Assembly: GCA_963844235.1 (NCBI GenBank)
Contig: CAWJNF010000003.1
Coordinates: 1 to 64,000 of the forward strand
From: CAWJNF01 sp963844235
Lineage (GTDB): Bacteria > Actinomycetota > Thermoleophilia > Gaiellales > Gaiellaceae
DNA: 64,000 nt
Direction of reading: 5' to 3'
Shown here: piece by piece, positions 31,760 through 38,968 of the stretch
Position numbering within the stretch: the first letter of the stretch is position 1
How the letters are laid out: each line of letters starts with the position of its first letter
Translations under genes and position numbers: made by a program
Notes under the pieces: model-generated
What the model saw: the letters and a program-made list of their open reading frames with translations, nothing else
What the model was told of the DNA's origin: nothing
Databases searched by the model: none

Positions 31760-33451
31760 ATGGCCGCCGAGCCCATCCCGGGACTGCCGGTCGAGGTCGT
31801 CCGGGACGTGCCCTGCCGGGTGCGGGACGGGACGGCGCTCTACGCGGACGTCTACCGCCCGGTCGACGGCGGCCCCCATCCGGCCCTGCTCATGCGCGAG
31901 CCGTACGACAAGACGACGGCGCAGACAGGCTCCGGCTACAACCATCCTGCCTGGTGGGCGGCCCAGGGGTGGGTGACGGTGGTGCAGGACTGCCGCGGCC
32001 GTTTCCGCTCGGAGGGCGAGTTCTATCCGTTCGTCAACGAGGCGAAGGACGGCTACGACGCGGTCGAGTGGGCGGCACGGCTCGACGGGGTCGACGGCCG
32101 GGTGGCGACGTACGGCTTCTCCTACCCGGGCGCCACGCAGCTGCTCGCCGCGACGGAGCGCCCGCCGAGCCTCGTCGCGATCTGTCCCGGGATGACCTCA
32201 TCGCAGTACTGGGAGGGCTGGACGTACCAGGGCGGGGCGCTCAACCTGGCGTTCGCCGCGAACTGGGCCGCGGGGCTGGCCGCGTACACGGCAATCGGCC
32301 ACCGCGACGGGCCGGAGATCACCCGGCTCGAGGGTGTCTCCGGCAGCGCCGACTGGTTCTCGCACCTACCGCTGCTCGAGCCTCCGGGCCTCCGCCGCGA
32401 GGACGCCCCGTACTACTTCGACTGGATCGAGCACTCCGCCTACGACGGCTACTGGCACGCGACCGCGATCGACGAGGACTACGCGCGGATCCAGGTTCCG
32501 GGGCTGCACGTCGGCGGGTGGTACGACGTCTTCCTCTCGGGCACGGTGGCGAACTTCCGCGGCCTTGCCGGCCGGCAGAAGCTGCTCGTCGGGCCGTGGC
32601 AGCACGGGCCCTGGATCCCGCTGCTCGAGGGCGGAGAGGACGCCGCCGCCCTCGCCGTGAACGACTGGCAGCTGCGCTTCCTCGACGAGGTGGTCAAGGG
32701 GCGTCCCTCCGGCGTCTTCGACGCGCCGGCCACCGTGTACGTGATGGGTGACGGCTGGCGCGACCTCGACGGCTGGCCGCCGTCGGGCTCGACGCCGGTC
32801 GACTGGTACCTGCGCTCGGGGGGTCGTGCGAACTCGAAGTACGGTGACGGGGCGCTCACCACCGAGCCACCCGGCGACGAGCCGCCGGACGTGTTCGTCT
32901 ACGACCCCCTCGCCCCGGTCGCGAGCGCGGGGGGCCACTCCTGCTGCGACGACGCCCTCACGCCGATGGGCCCGCACTCGCAGCACGGGGCGGAGCGCTG
33001 GGGCGACACGCTCGTCTACACGTCGGCGCCGCTCGAGGCCGACATCGACCTGATCGGCGACGTGACCGTGACGCTCCACGCGGCGTCGACCGCCGTCGAC
33101 ACGGACTTCACGGCCAAGCTCTGCCGGGTCGACTGTGTGGGCGAGTCGGTCAACCTCAAGCAGGGGATCGTTCGGGCCCGGTTCCGGGAGTCACGCTCGA
33201 CGCCGTCGCCGATCGAGCCGGGCCGCATCTACGAGTACCGCATCGACCTGGGCCCGCTCGGCGCCCGCATCCCGGCCGGCTACCGTCTGCGGCTCGACGT
33301 ATCGAGCTCGGACTTCCCGCACTGGGACAGCAACCTCAACACCGGCGGGCCGCTCGGACGTGAGGGGCCGGAGGCCGCGATCGTCGCTACCCAGACGGTC
33401 CTGCACGACCGGCTCCGGCCGTCCCGGCTCACGTTGCCGGTTGCGACGTAG
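31760..33451 (+). CDS. CocE/NonD-family hydrolase (S15-like acyl hydrolase)
   Basis: 563 residues from ATG 31760. The alpha/beta hydrolase core shows LLMREPYDKTTAQTGSGYNH, QDCRGRFRSEGEFYPFVNEA and the triad Ser about 121 (GFSYPGATQL), Asp about 256 (HVGGWYDVFLSG) and His about 282 (VGPWQHGPWIPL). The C-terminal jelly-roll domain ends with the usual RLDVSSSDFPHWDSNLNTGG. This is the arrangement of cocaine esterase and of alpha-amino-acid ester hydrolases and acylases. Cytosolic, as no signal peptide is present. It is the most divergent of five CocE-type proteins in the window. Substrate unknown. Confidence 0.9.
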   Translation: MAAEPIPGLPVEVVRDVPCRVRDGTALYADVYRPVDGGPHPALLMREPYDKTTAQTGSGYNHPAWWAAQGWVTVVQDCRGRFRSEGEFYPFVNEAKDGYDAVEWAARLDGVDGRVATYGFSYPGATQLLAATERPPSLVAICPGMTSSQYWEGWTYQGGALNLAFAANWAAGLAAYTAIGHRDGPEITRLEGVSGSADWFSHLPLLEPPGLRREDAPYYFDWIEHSAYDGYWHATAIDEDYARIQVPGLHVGGWYDVFLSGTVANFRGLAGRQKLLVGPWQHGPWIPLLEGGEDAAALAVNDWQLRFLDEVVKGRPSGVFDAPATVYVMGDGWRDLDGWPPSGSTPVDWYLRSGGRANSKYGDGALTTEPPGDEPPDVFVYDPLAPVASAGGHSCCDDALTPMGPHSQHGAERWGDTLVYTSAPLEADIDLIGDVTVTLHAASTAVDTDFTAKLCRVDCVGESVNLKQGIVRARFRESRSTPSPIEPGRIYEYRIDLGPLGARIPAGYRLRLDVSSSDFPHWDSNLNTGGPLGREGPEAAIVATQTVLHDRLRPSRLTLPVAT

Positions 33452-33465
33452 CGGCCGGCCGGGAA

Positions 33466-33733
33466 GGGTCTGACCCACGGGGTAAGACCCCTACACGTGT
33501 GTGACGGACCGTGCCGGAAAGTGAATCAGAAGGAAGTGGAAGGGGTCTGACCCATGGGTCAGACCCCCTACAGGTGTGTGACGGACCGTGCCGAAAGCGA
33601 ACCGAGAACGTGACAAGTCCATCGCAGCCAACGACCCGTCAGCTCGAACGGCTCGTAGGGGTCTGACCCATGGGGTCAGACCCCTACAGGTGTGTGACGG
33701 ACCGTGCCGACAGCGAAACGAGAACGTGACGAG
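33466..33733. repeat. Three copies of a GGGGTCTGACCC palindromic element with conserved tail, in the only gap above 300 nt
   Basis: The gap 33452-33804 holds three direct copies at about 33466-33538, 33541-33619 and 33656-33733. Each begins with an inverted repeat (best in copy 3, arms GGGGTCTGACC and GGTCAGACCCC around CATGG), then CTACAGGTGTGTGACGGACC and GTGCCGA-AGCGAA-CGAGAAC (to GTGAC). Copy 1 is degenerate (one arm GGTAAGACCCC). The unit is about 75 bp; copies 1 and 2 are adjacent and 37 bp separate copies 2 and 3. It lies between two convergent genes. Beyond these copies I see nothing coding in the gap. Confidence 0.8.
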
Positions 33734-33804
33734 CTCGTCGCGGTCCGGCGCGCGCCCTCAGCTCGCTGGCCAGGCGCGTCGGAGCGGCGTCGGGCCGGTC
33801 TGGG

Positions 33805-34794
33805 TTAGAGCTCGATCTCGGCGTCGGCGTTCGCCGCTTCCAGGGCGGCGAGCGCGAGCTCGACGGCCTGGCGCGCGTCTCCGGGCGGACAGCGCTCCGG
33901 CGGACGCCCGTCGCGCACGCAGGCGGCGAAGTACTCGACCTCGCGCAGGTAGCCGGCCACGTCGAAGGCCCACGGACCACCCTCGGTCTCGGCCTGCGGC
34001 GACTCGCCTTCCTCGACGCCGGCGGGCCCGACGACCCGAAAGGTCGGCCGCCGACGCGAGTCGTACTCGGCGAGGCCGTGCTCGAAGACGGCACGAAATC
34101 CCGCGACGAAAGGCTCGGCCGCCGGGGTCCCCCATCCCGTCTCCACGCTCGCGACCACACCGTCCGCGTGGCGGAGCAGCGCCTGCACGTGGGCCCACCC
34201 GGCCCCGTCTCGGACGCCATGGGCCGCGATCGCCCGAGGCCGACCGAGCAGATGGGCCGCGATGTCGAGATCGTGGATGGCGACCTCGGCGAGCCCGAGA
34301 CCCTGCGCCGGGTCGAGCAACCAGGGTGCGTACGGGCCGGGCCGCGTGACGAGCCGGTGGCAGGAGAGGGCGCGCAGGGCTCCCAGCCGGCCATCCGCGA
34401 CAAGCTCACCGAGACGCTCGTACTCAGGCCAGAAGCGCAGCACGTGGGCGACCATCAACGTGACGCCGGCGCTGTCCGCGGCCGCGATCATGCCGTCGGC
34501 CTCCTCGAGACCCATCGCCATCGGCTTCTCGCAGAGAACGTGCTTCCCCGCGCGCACAGCCGAGATTGTCAGCTCGGCGTGGAGCGCTGTCGGCACGCAG
34601 ACGCTGACGGCGTCGATCGCGGGCGCCAGCGCGTCCTCGAACGACGTCGAGGCACCCCCGCCCCAGCGCTCGGCAACCGCGTGCGCCCGATCCGCGTCCG
34701 CGTCGACGACGAGCAGGCCGGCCGCGCCCAGCCCGGCCCACGCCTGGGCGTGGATCCCGCCTGCGAAGCCCGCACCGATAACGGCGACGTTCAC
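33805..34794 (-). CDS. Gfo/Idh/MocA-family NAD(P)-dependent oxidoreductase
   Basis: 329 residues. The N-terminal Rossmann domain has VAVIGAGFAGGIHAQAWAGL, and the hallmark CEKPMAMGLEEADGMIAAAD sits at about residues 92-111. The C-terminal domain contains LSCHRLVTRPGPYAPWLLDP, EVAIHDLDIAAHLLGRPRAI and ends RQAVELALAALEAANADAEI, as in inositol and sugar dehydrogenases. It oxidises a sugar, cyclitol or related alcohol. It follows the BHMT-like gene by 30 nt and, with the isomerase upstream, forms a three-gene minus-strand operon. Confidence 0.92.
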   Translation of the reverse strand: MNVAVIGAGFAGGIHAQAWAGLGAAGLLVVDADADRAHAVAERWGGGASTSFEDALAPAIDAVSVCVPTALHAELTISAVRAGKHVLCEKPMAMGLEEADGMIAAADSAGVTLMVAHVLRFWPEYERLGELVADGRLGALRALSCHRLVTRPGPYAPWLLDPAQGLGLAEVAIHDLDIAAHLLGRPRAIAAHGVRDGAGWAHVQALLRHADGVVASVETGWGTPAAEPFVAGFRAVFEHGLAEYDSRRRPTFRVVGPAGVEEGESPQAETEGGPWAFDVAGYLREVEYFAACVRDGRPPERCPPGDARQAVELALAALEAANADAEIEL

Positions 34795-34801
34795 GGGAGC
34801 A

Positions 34802-34829
34802 CCGGGCCGGATGAGATCCGGCCCCTACA
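34802..34829. repeat. Single copy of the GGGCCGGAT palindrome at a stop codon
   Basis: GGGCCGGATGAGATCCGGCC followed by CCTAC: perfect arms GGCCGGAT and ATCCGGCC around a GAG loop. It is the same element as the array near rex, read on the other strand. The CTA at its right edge is the TAG stop of the BHMT-like gene. It fills the whole 30-nt space between that gene and the Gfo/Idh/MocA gene. Confidence 0.75.
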
Positions 34830-35880
34830 ACCTCTTGGCGTATTCCTGGTACTCCTCCGGCACCGTGTCCTCGCCGCCGTAGAAGGAGTGCCTCGACATG
34901 TCCGCGGAGTAGCGGCTTGCGGGCGGAGTCCGGCCGAGGGCCTCGGCCACGCTCCTGATGTGGTGCGGCGCGGCGCCGCAGCACAGACCGAGGTAGCGGA
35001 CGCCGAGGTCGTACGCGGCCCGCGCGAACTCGGCGACCTCGTAGCGGTTGCACGTGAGCGGCTCGAGCGCGATCGGGAAGTGGCGTCCGCCCGGTACGTC
35101 CGGGTAGCCCGGATCGGTCAGAACCGAGAACGTCGGCTCGGCCTCGGTCGTCCGGAACGGGACGGGGAGAGCGGCGACATGGCACGAGACGGCGGCGCGG
35201 ATCTCCGCGAGGGCGGGCAGCATCGTGCGCGGGCCACGGATGCAGTTGAGGCCGACGACGTCCGCGCCGGCGTCCTCGAGCCGCTTGCACGCCTCCCCGA
35301 TCGACCAGCCCTCGAACGTGGCGGGCTCCCGGTGCAGCGCGAGCGTCACGACGGCAGGCAGGCCGCGCCGCTTGATCTCCTCGAGCCCGATCAGCGCCTC
35401 GGCGCCCCACGAGATGGTCTCGGCGATGACGAAGTCGACGCCCGCGTCGGCGGCCCAGCCGACCTGCTCCTCGAACATCGCCCGCACCGCGCCGGCAGAA
35501 GCGTCGTCGCCCGTGAACACGTTCGTGTTGGAGATGTTGCCGGCGAGGAGGGTCCCGGTCTCCGCCGCCACCTGCTTCGCGATGTCGAGCGCCTGGCGGT
35601 TGAGCGGCTCGAGCTCGTCCTCTCGTCCGATGACGCGCAGCTTGTCGCGGTGCGCGTAGTAGGTCAACGCCTCGACGACGTCCGAGCCGGCGTGGACGAA
35701 GTCGCGGTGCAGCTGGGCGACCACCTCGGGGTGGTCGAGCACCACCTCGGGCACGAACGCGCCGGCCTGGAGGTAGCCGCGCCGCTCGAGCTCGAAGACG
35801 TACCCCTCCGCGCAGATGACCACGCCTTCCTCGAGACGCTCGACCAGCCCCGGAGACCCCGACTCAGATGCCAAGCCCAT
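34825..35880 (-). CDS. BHMT-like / homocysteine S-methyltransferase-family protein (copy 1)
   Basis: 351 residues of the Zn-dependent homocysteine S-methyltransferase fold (PF02574). Likely zinc cysteines are in VVGLNCIRGP near residue 218 and the pair in GLCCGAAPHHIRSVAEALGR near residue 303. The N-terminus reads VVICAEGYVFELERRGYLQA instead of the usual DGAMGT(E)L pattern. It also has HAGSDVVEALTYYAHRDKLR and GNISNTNVFTG. It probably moves a methyl group from a small methylated compound to homocysteine or another thiol. A second copy lies at 43824-44897. The start overlaps the end of the sugar isomerase gene. Confidence 0.85.
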   Translation of the reverse strand: MGLASESGSPGLVERLEEGVVICAEGYVFELERRGYLQAGAFVPEVVLDHPEVVAQLHRDFVHAGSDVVEALTYYAHRDKLRVIGREDELEPLNRQALDIAKQVAAETGTLLAGNISNTNVFTGDDASAGAVRAMFEEQVGWAADAGVDFVIAETISWGAEALIGLEEIKRRGLPAVVTLALHREPATFEGWSIGEACKRLEDAGADVVGLNCIRGPRTMLPALAEIRAAVSCHVAALPVPFRTTEAEPTFSVLTDPGYPDVPGGRHFPIALEPLTCNRYEVAEFARAAYDLGVRYLGLCCGAAPHHIRSVAEALGRTPPASRYSADMSRHSFYGGEDTVPEEYQEYAKRL

Positions 35881-36655
35881 CCCAGTACTCCTTGCTGCGT
35901 CGCGCGGCCGCCACGCAGTCCTCCCACGGCGGCCACTGGTAGTCGGTGAACTCGATCTCCATCGAGACCGGCCCCGAGAAGCCGGTCTCCCTGAGGCGCC
36001 GGAGGATGTGCGGGATGTCGACCTCGCCCTCGCCGAGCGGCGGGAAGTCCTTGACGTCCTTGCCGCCGCGCTGGTCCTTCAGGTGGAAGTGGCCGAGGCG
36101 ATCGAGAGCGAACTCGAGGTCCTGCTCCGGCACGGCGCCGGTGTAGTAGCGGACGTTGCCCGGGTCGTAGTTGAACTGCACCCAGTCGTGGCCGATCTCG
36201 TCGAGGATCGGGCGTCCGATCTCGGCCGTGGGCAGCAGGTTCGAGTCGGTCTCGATGCAGAGGCGGATTCCCGCCGCCTGTGCCTCGTCCGCGATCTCGC
36301 GGACGTTCGCCTTGAAGGCCGCAATCTCCTCGGGCGACTCGGCGTCGCCGGTGAACGTGTTGAGGACCTGGATCCCCAGCTCCTGGCCGGCGCGAAGCAC
36401 GTTCGTGAGCCGGCGCTTGCCGATCTCCTGGTGGAGCGGCGCGTGGCCGCTCATCGAGACGCAGCTGAGGCCGTACTCCGCGAGGAGCCGCCGGCAGCCT
36501 TCGACATCTGGCTCGTCCGGGTCGACGTGCTCCAGGAAGCCCTTCACGGCCCCGATCTCGACGTGCTCGAAGCCGGCCTCGGCAAGGCCGCGAAGCGCCT
36601 CCTCGAGCGTGTAGGGCAGGAAGATGATCGACGACCCGGTCTGGATCCAGCTCAT
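35864..36655 (-). CDS. Sugar phosphate isomerase/epimerase (TIM barrel, AP endonuclease 2-like)
   Basis: About 263 residues from ATG 36655, preceded by a good GGAGGGAG ribosome-binding site. TIM-barrel signatures: YTLEEALRGLAEAGFEHVEI, CVSMSGHAPLHQEIGKRRL, IRLCIETDSNLLPTAEIGRP, FNYDPGNVRYYTG (metal Asp), RLGHFHLKDQRGGKDVKDFP (metal His) and VSMEIEFTDYQWPPWEDCVA. Members isomerise or epimerise keto sugars or inosose. It is the first gene of the operon with the BHMT-like and Gfo/Idh/MocA genes, so the three may process a sugar or cyclitol derivative. Confidence 0.9.
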   Translation of the reverse strand: MSWIQTGSSIIFLPYTLEEALRGLAEAGFEHVEIGAVKGFLEHVDPDEPDVEGCRRLLAEYGLSCVSMSGHAPLHQEIGKRRLTNVLRAGQELGIQVLNTFTGDAESPEEIAAFKANVREIADEAQAAGIRLCIETDSNLLPTAEIGRPILDEIGHDWVQFNYDPGNVRYYTGAVPEQDLEFALDRLGHFHLKDQRGGKDVKDFPPLGEGEVDIPHILRRLRETGFSGPVSMEIEFTDYQWPPWEDCVAAARRSKEYWDGLGI

Positions 36656-36719
36656 GTGCTCCCTCCTCGACACGAGATTATTCTTCATCCCCGGCCCCGA
36701 CCAGCCCGGAGGTGGTTGC

Positions 36720-36922
36720 ATGATCGACTGCGACGTCCATCAGAACGTCCGCACGCCATTCTCACCGGCGAGGACATCCTGACGGTCTCCGCCATGTCGA
36801 GCCCCCAGCTCGCCTCCGCGCTGGCACGTGCCTACAACGACTGGCTCGCGGAGCACTGGCTGCCGCTGGATCCGGAGGACGGAACGATCATCGTCTCGCA
36901 CGAGAGGAGGAGCTCCAGGTGA
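36720..36922 (+). pseudogene. Remnant of a metal-dependent amidohydrolase (amidohydrolase-2 type)
   Basis: The stretch begins ATG-coded MIDCDVHQNVRTPFSP, the start of a family-2 amidohydrolase with its DxH metal site. In a shifted frame it continues HAILTGEDILTVSAMSSPQL and ASALARAYNDWLAEHWLPLD, an internal segment of the same family (the region that normally follows the second quarter of the protein). Between them about 80 residues are missing, and the frame ends at TGA 36920-36922 after RRSSR. Everything after that, including the catalytic Asp, is gone. The scar lies between two divergent operons and its end supplies the AGGAGG of the next gene. Confidence 0.7.
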
Positions 36923-38916
36923 TGAGAACAGAGGGCGTCCGGGTCGTGAAGAACGTTCTCGTCCCGATGCGGGACGGCGTACAGCTCGCGGCCGACCTCT
37001 ACATGCCCGACCCTGACCCGGGTGAGCCGCTGCCGGTGGTCATGGAGTACATCCCGTATCGCAAGGACGAGGTCGTTCCGGGCACGCGTTTCTACGGCTA
37101 CTTCCCCCGCAACGGCTACATCGTCGCCCGAGTCGACATCCGTGGTACCGGCGGCTCCGGAGGCGTCAACGTCGACGAGTACGTGATGCAGGAGCAGCTC
37201 GACGGCTACGACGCGATCGAGTGGCTGGCGGCGCAGCCATTCTGCGACGGCCACGTCAACCAGATGGGGATCTCCTACGGCGGCTTCACGTCGCTCCAGG
37301 TGGCGACGCACCAGCCGCCGCACCTGACGAGCATCATCCCCATGTACTTCACCGACGACCGCTACACCGACGACTGCCACTACCGGGGCGGCCACCTGCG
37401 CAAGTACTACGACGTCGGCCACTACGGCAACTTCATGATCGCCTACAACGCCCTCCCTCCCTACCCCGAATGGTCCGGCGGAGACTGGGCGACGCTCTGG
37501 GAGGAGCACATCGCCCACAACGAGCCCTACCTCCTCAAATGGCTCGAGCACCAGACGGACGGCCCCTACTGGCGGCACGGCTCGGTTCGCGACGTCGCAG
37601 ACCGGATCGCCTGCCCGGTCTTCATGATCGGCGGCTGGCGCGACGGCTATCCGAACCCGCCGCTACGCCTCTACCAGGCGCTCGAAGTGCCGAAGAAGGT
37701 GCTGATCGGCCCCTGGAACCACGCCGTCCCGGACGTGGCCGTTCCCGGCCCGCGCATCGACTACCTGCACGAGGTGGTGCGCTGGCTCGACCACTGGTGC
37801 AAGGGCACGAGCACCGGGGTCATGGACGAGCCTCCCGTCGTCGTCTACGTGCAGCACCACGAGAAGCCGGTCGTCGACCGCCTCGAGGCGGCAGGCGAAT
37901 GGCGCGCGGAGCTCGACTGGCCACCGCCCGGCGCCGGCGAGCTGACCCTTCACCTCGGCGACGACGGTTCACTCGGCAACGAGACGGGCACCGAGGGAGC
38001 CGACGACTTCGAGTACGTACCTACCGTCGGCGTGATGGGCGGCCTCTGGTCGGGCGGCCTCCAGTTCGGGCTGCCGGGCGACCAGCGCCCCGACGAGGCG
38101 TTCTCGCTCGTCTACAGCTCGCCGCCGCTCGACGAGGACGTGCACGTCATCGGTCGCCCCACGGCGTTCCTGCACGTGTCCTCGACCGCCACGGTGATCG
38201 GGTTCGCAGCGAGCCTGTCCGACGTCGCTCCCGACGGCAGCTCGCACCTCGTCGCCAAGGGGATGCTGAACGCGACGCGGCGCAGCTCCCTCACCGACCC
38301 CGAGCCGCTGACGCCGGGAGAGGTATACGAGCTCGAGCTGGAGATCGACACCACCGCCTGGAAGTTTCCGCGGGGACACCGGATCCGGCTCGCCATCGCG
38401 AGCGCCGACTGGCCCAACGTCTGGCCGACCCCGGAGCCGGCCACGAACACCGTCCATCGCGGCCCCGACCGTCCATCGCGGCTCGTGCTACCGACGGTGC
38501 CGCCCGACGGGAGCGCGACGCCTCCCGCGTTCCTGCCCTCGCCGAGAGTGCTCGAGCGGCACTCCGACCGCGTCGATCCCCCGGTCTGGCAGGTCGTCCA
38601 CGACGTGCTCGGCGGCCGCTCGCAGGTGCGCATCGAGGAGAGCCACGACGAGCGCATCGACGGGACGACGGTGGTCGGACGGGAGTACTCGCTCGTCGCC
38701 GACGTCCACCCCGACAGCCCCGCCTCCGCGAGCGCGCGCGGTCGGCACAGAAGCCGCATCACGCGCCCGAACTCGGTGATGGAGGGCAGCTCCGACGTGC
38801 TCATCCAGGGCACGACCACGCACTTCCACGTCACGATCGACCTCGAGCTGCGCGTCAACGGGACCCTCCACCACTCGGCGCGCTGGCTGAAGTCGGTGCC
38901 GCGCGTTCTCCTGTAG
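36919..38916 (+). CDS. CocE/NonD-family hydrolase
   Basis: 665 residues from GTG 36919 with AGGAGGAG upstream; ATG 36922 is an alternative. The core has VVMEYIPYRKDEVVPGTRFY, RVDIRGTGGSGGVNVDEY, and the triad Ser about 119 (MGISYGGFTSLQ), Asp about 242 (IGGWRDGYPNPP) and His about 268 (IGPWNHAVPDVA). The C-terminal jelly-roll (VLHVSSTATVIGFAASLSDV-type, EVYELELEIDTTAWKFPRGH) is intact, with an extra 120-residue tail ending SARWLKSVPRVLL. No signal peptide. It heads a plus-strand run with two more CocE paralogues and an alpha/beta hydrolase. Confidence 0.9.
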   Translation: MMRTEGVRVVKNVLVPMRDGVQLAADLYMPDPDPGEPLPVVMEYIPYRKDEVVPGTRFYGYFPRNGYIVARVDIRGTGGSGGVNVDEYVMQEQLDGYDAIEWLAAQPFCDGHVNQMGISYGGFTSLQVATHQPPHLTSIIPMYFTDDRYTDDCHYRGGHLRKYYDVGHYGNFMIAYNALPPYPEWSGGDWATLWEEHIAHNEPYLLKWLEHQTDGPYWRHGSVRDVADRIACPVFMIGGWRDGYPNPPLRLYQALEVPKKVLIGPWNHAVPDVAVPGPRIDYLHEVVRWLDHWCKGTSTGVMDEPPVVVYVQHHEKPVVDRLEAAGEWRAELDWPPPGAGELTLHLGDDGSLGNETGTEGADDFEYVPTVGVMGGLWSGGLQFGLPGDQRPDEAFSLVYSSPPLDEDVHVIGRPTAFLHVSSTATVIGFAASLSDVAPDGSSHLVAKGMLNATRRSSLTDPEPLTPGEVYELELEIDTTAWKFPRGHRIRLAIASADWPNVWPTPEPATNTVHRGPDRPSRLVLPTVPPDGSATPPAFLPSPRVLERHSDRVDPPVWQVVHDVLGGRSQVRIEESHDERIDGTTVVGREYSLVADVHPDSPASASARGRHRSRITRPNSVMEGSSDVLIQGTTTHFHVTIDLELRVNGTLHHSARWLKSVPRVLL

Positions 38917-38968
38917 GCGGAGCCGTAGACTCCGGCGTGGCCAGGTCGAGCGCGAGCGAGGAGCAGCC

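Noticed and set aside
33466..33733. Possible CRISPR array
   Set aside because: Only three palindromic units of about 75 bp with unequal spacing and no cas genes. Better described as a REP-like repeat.
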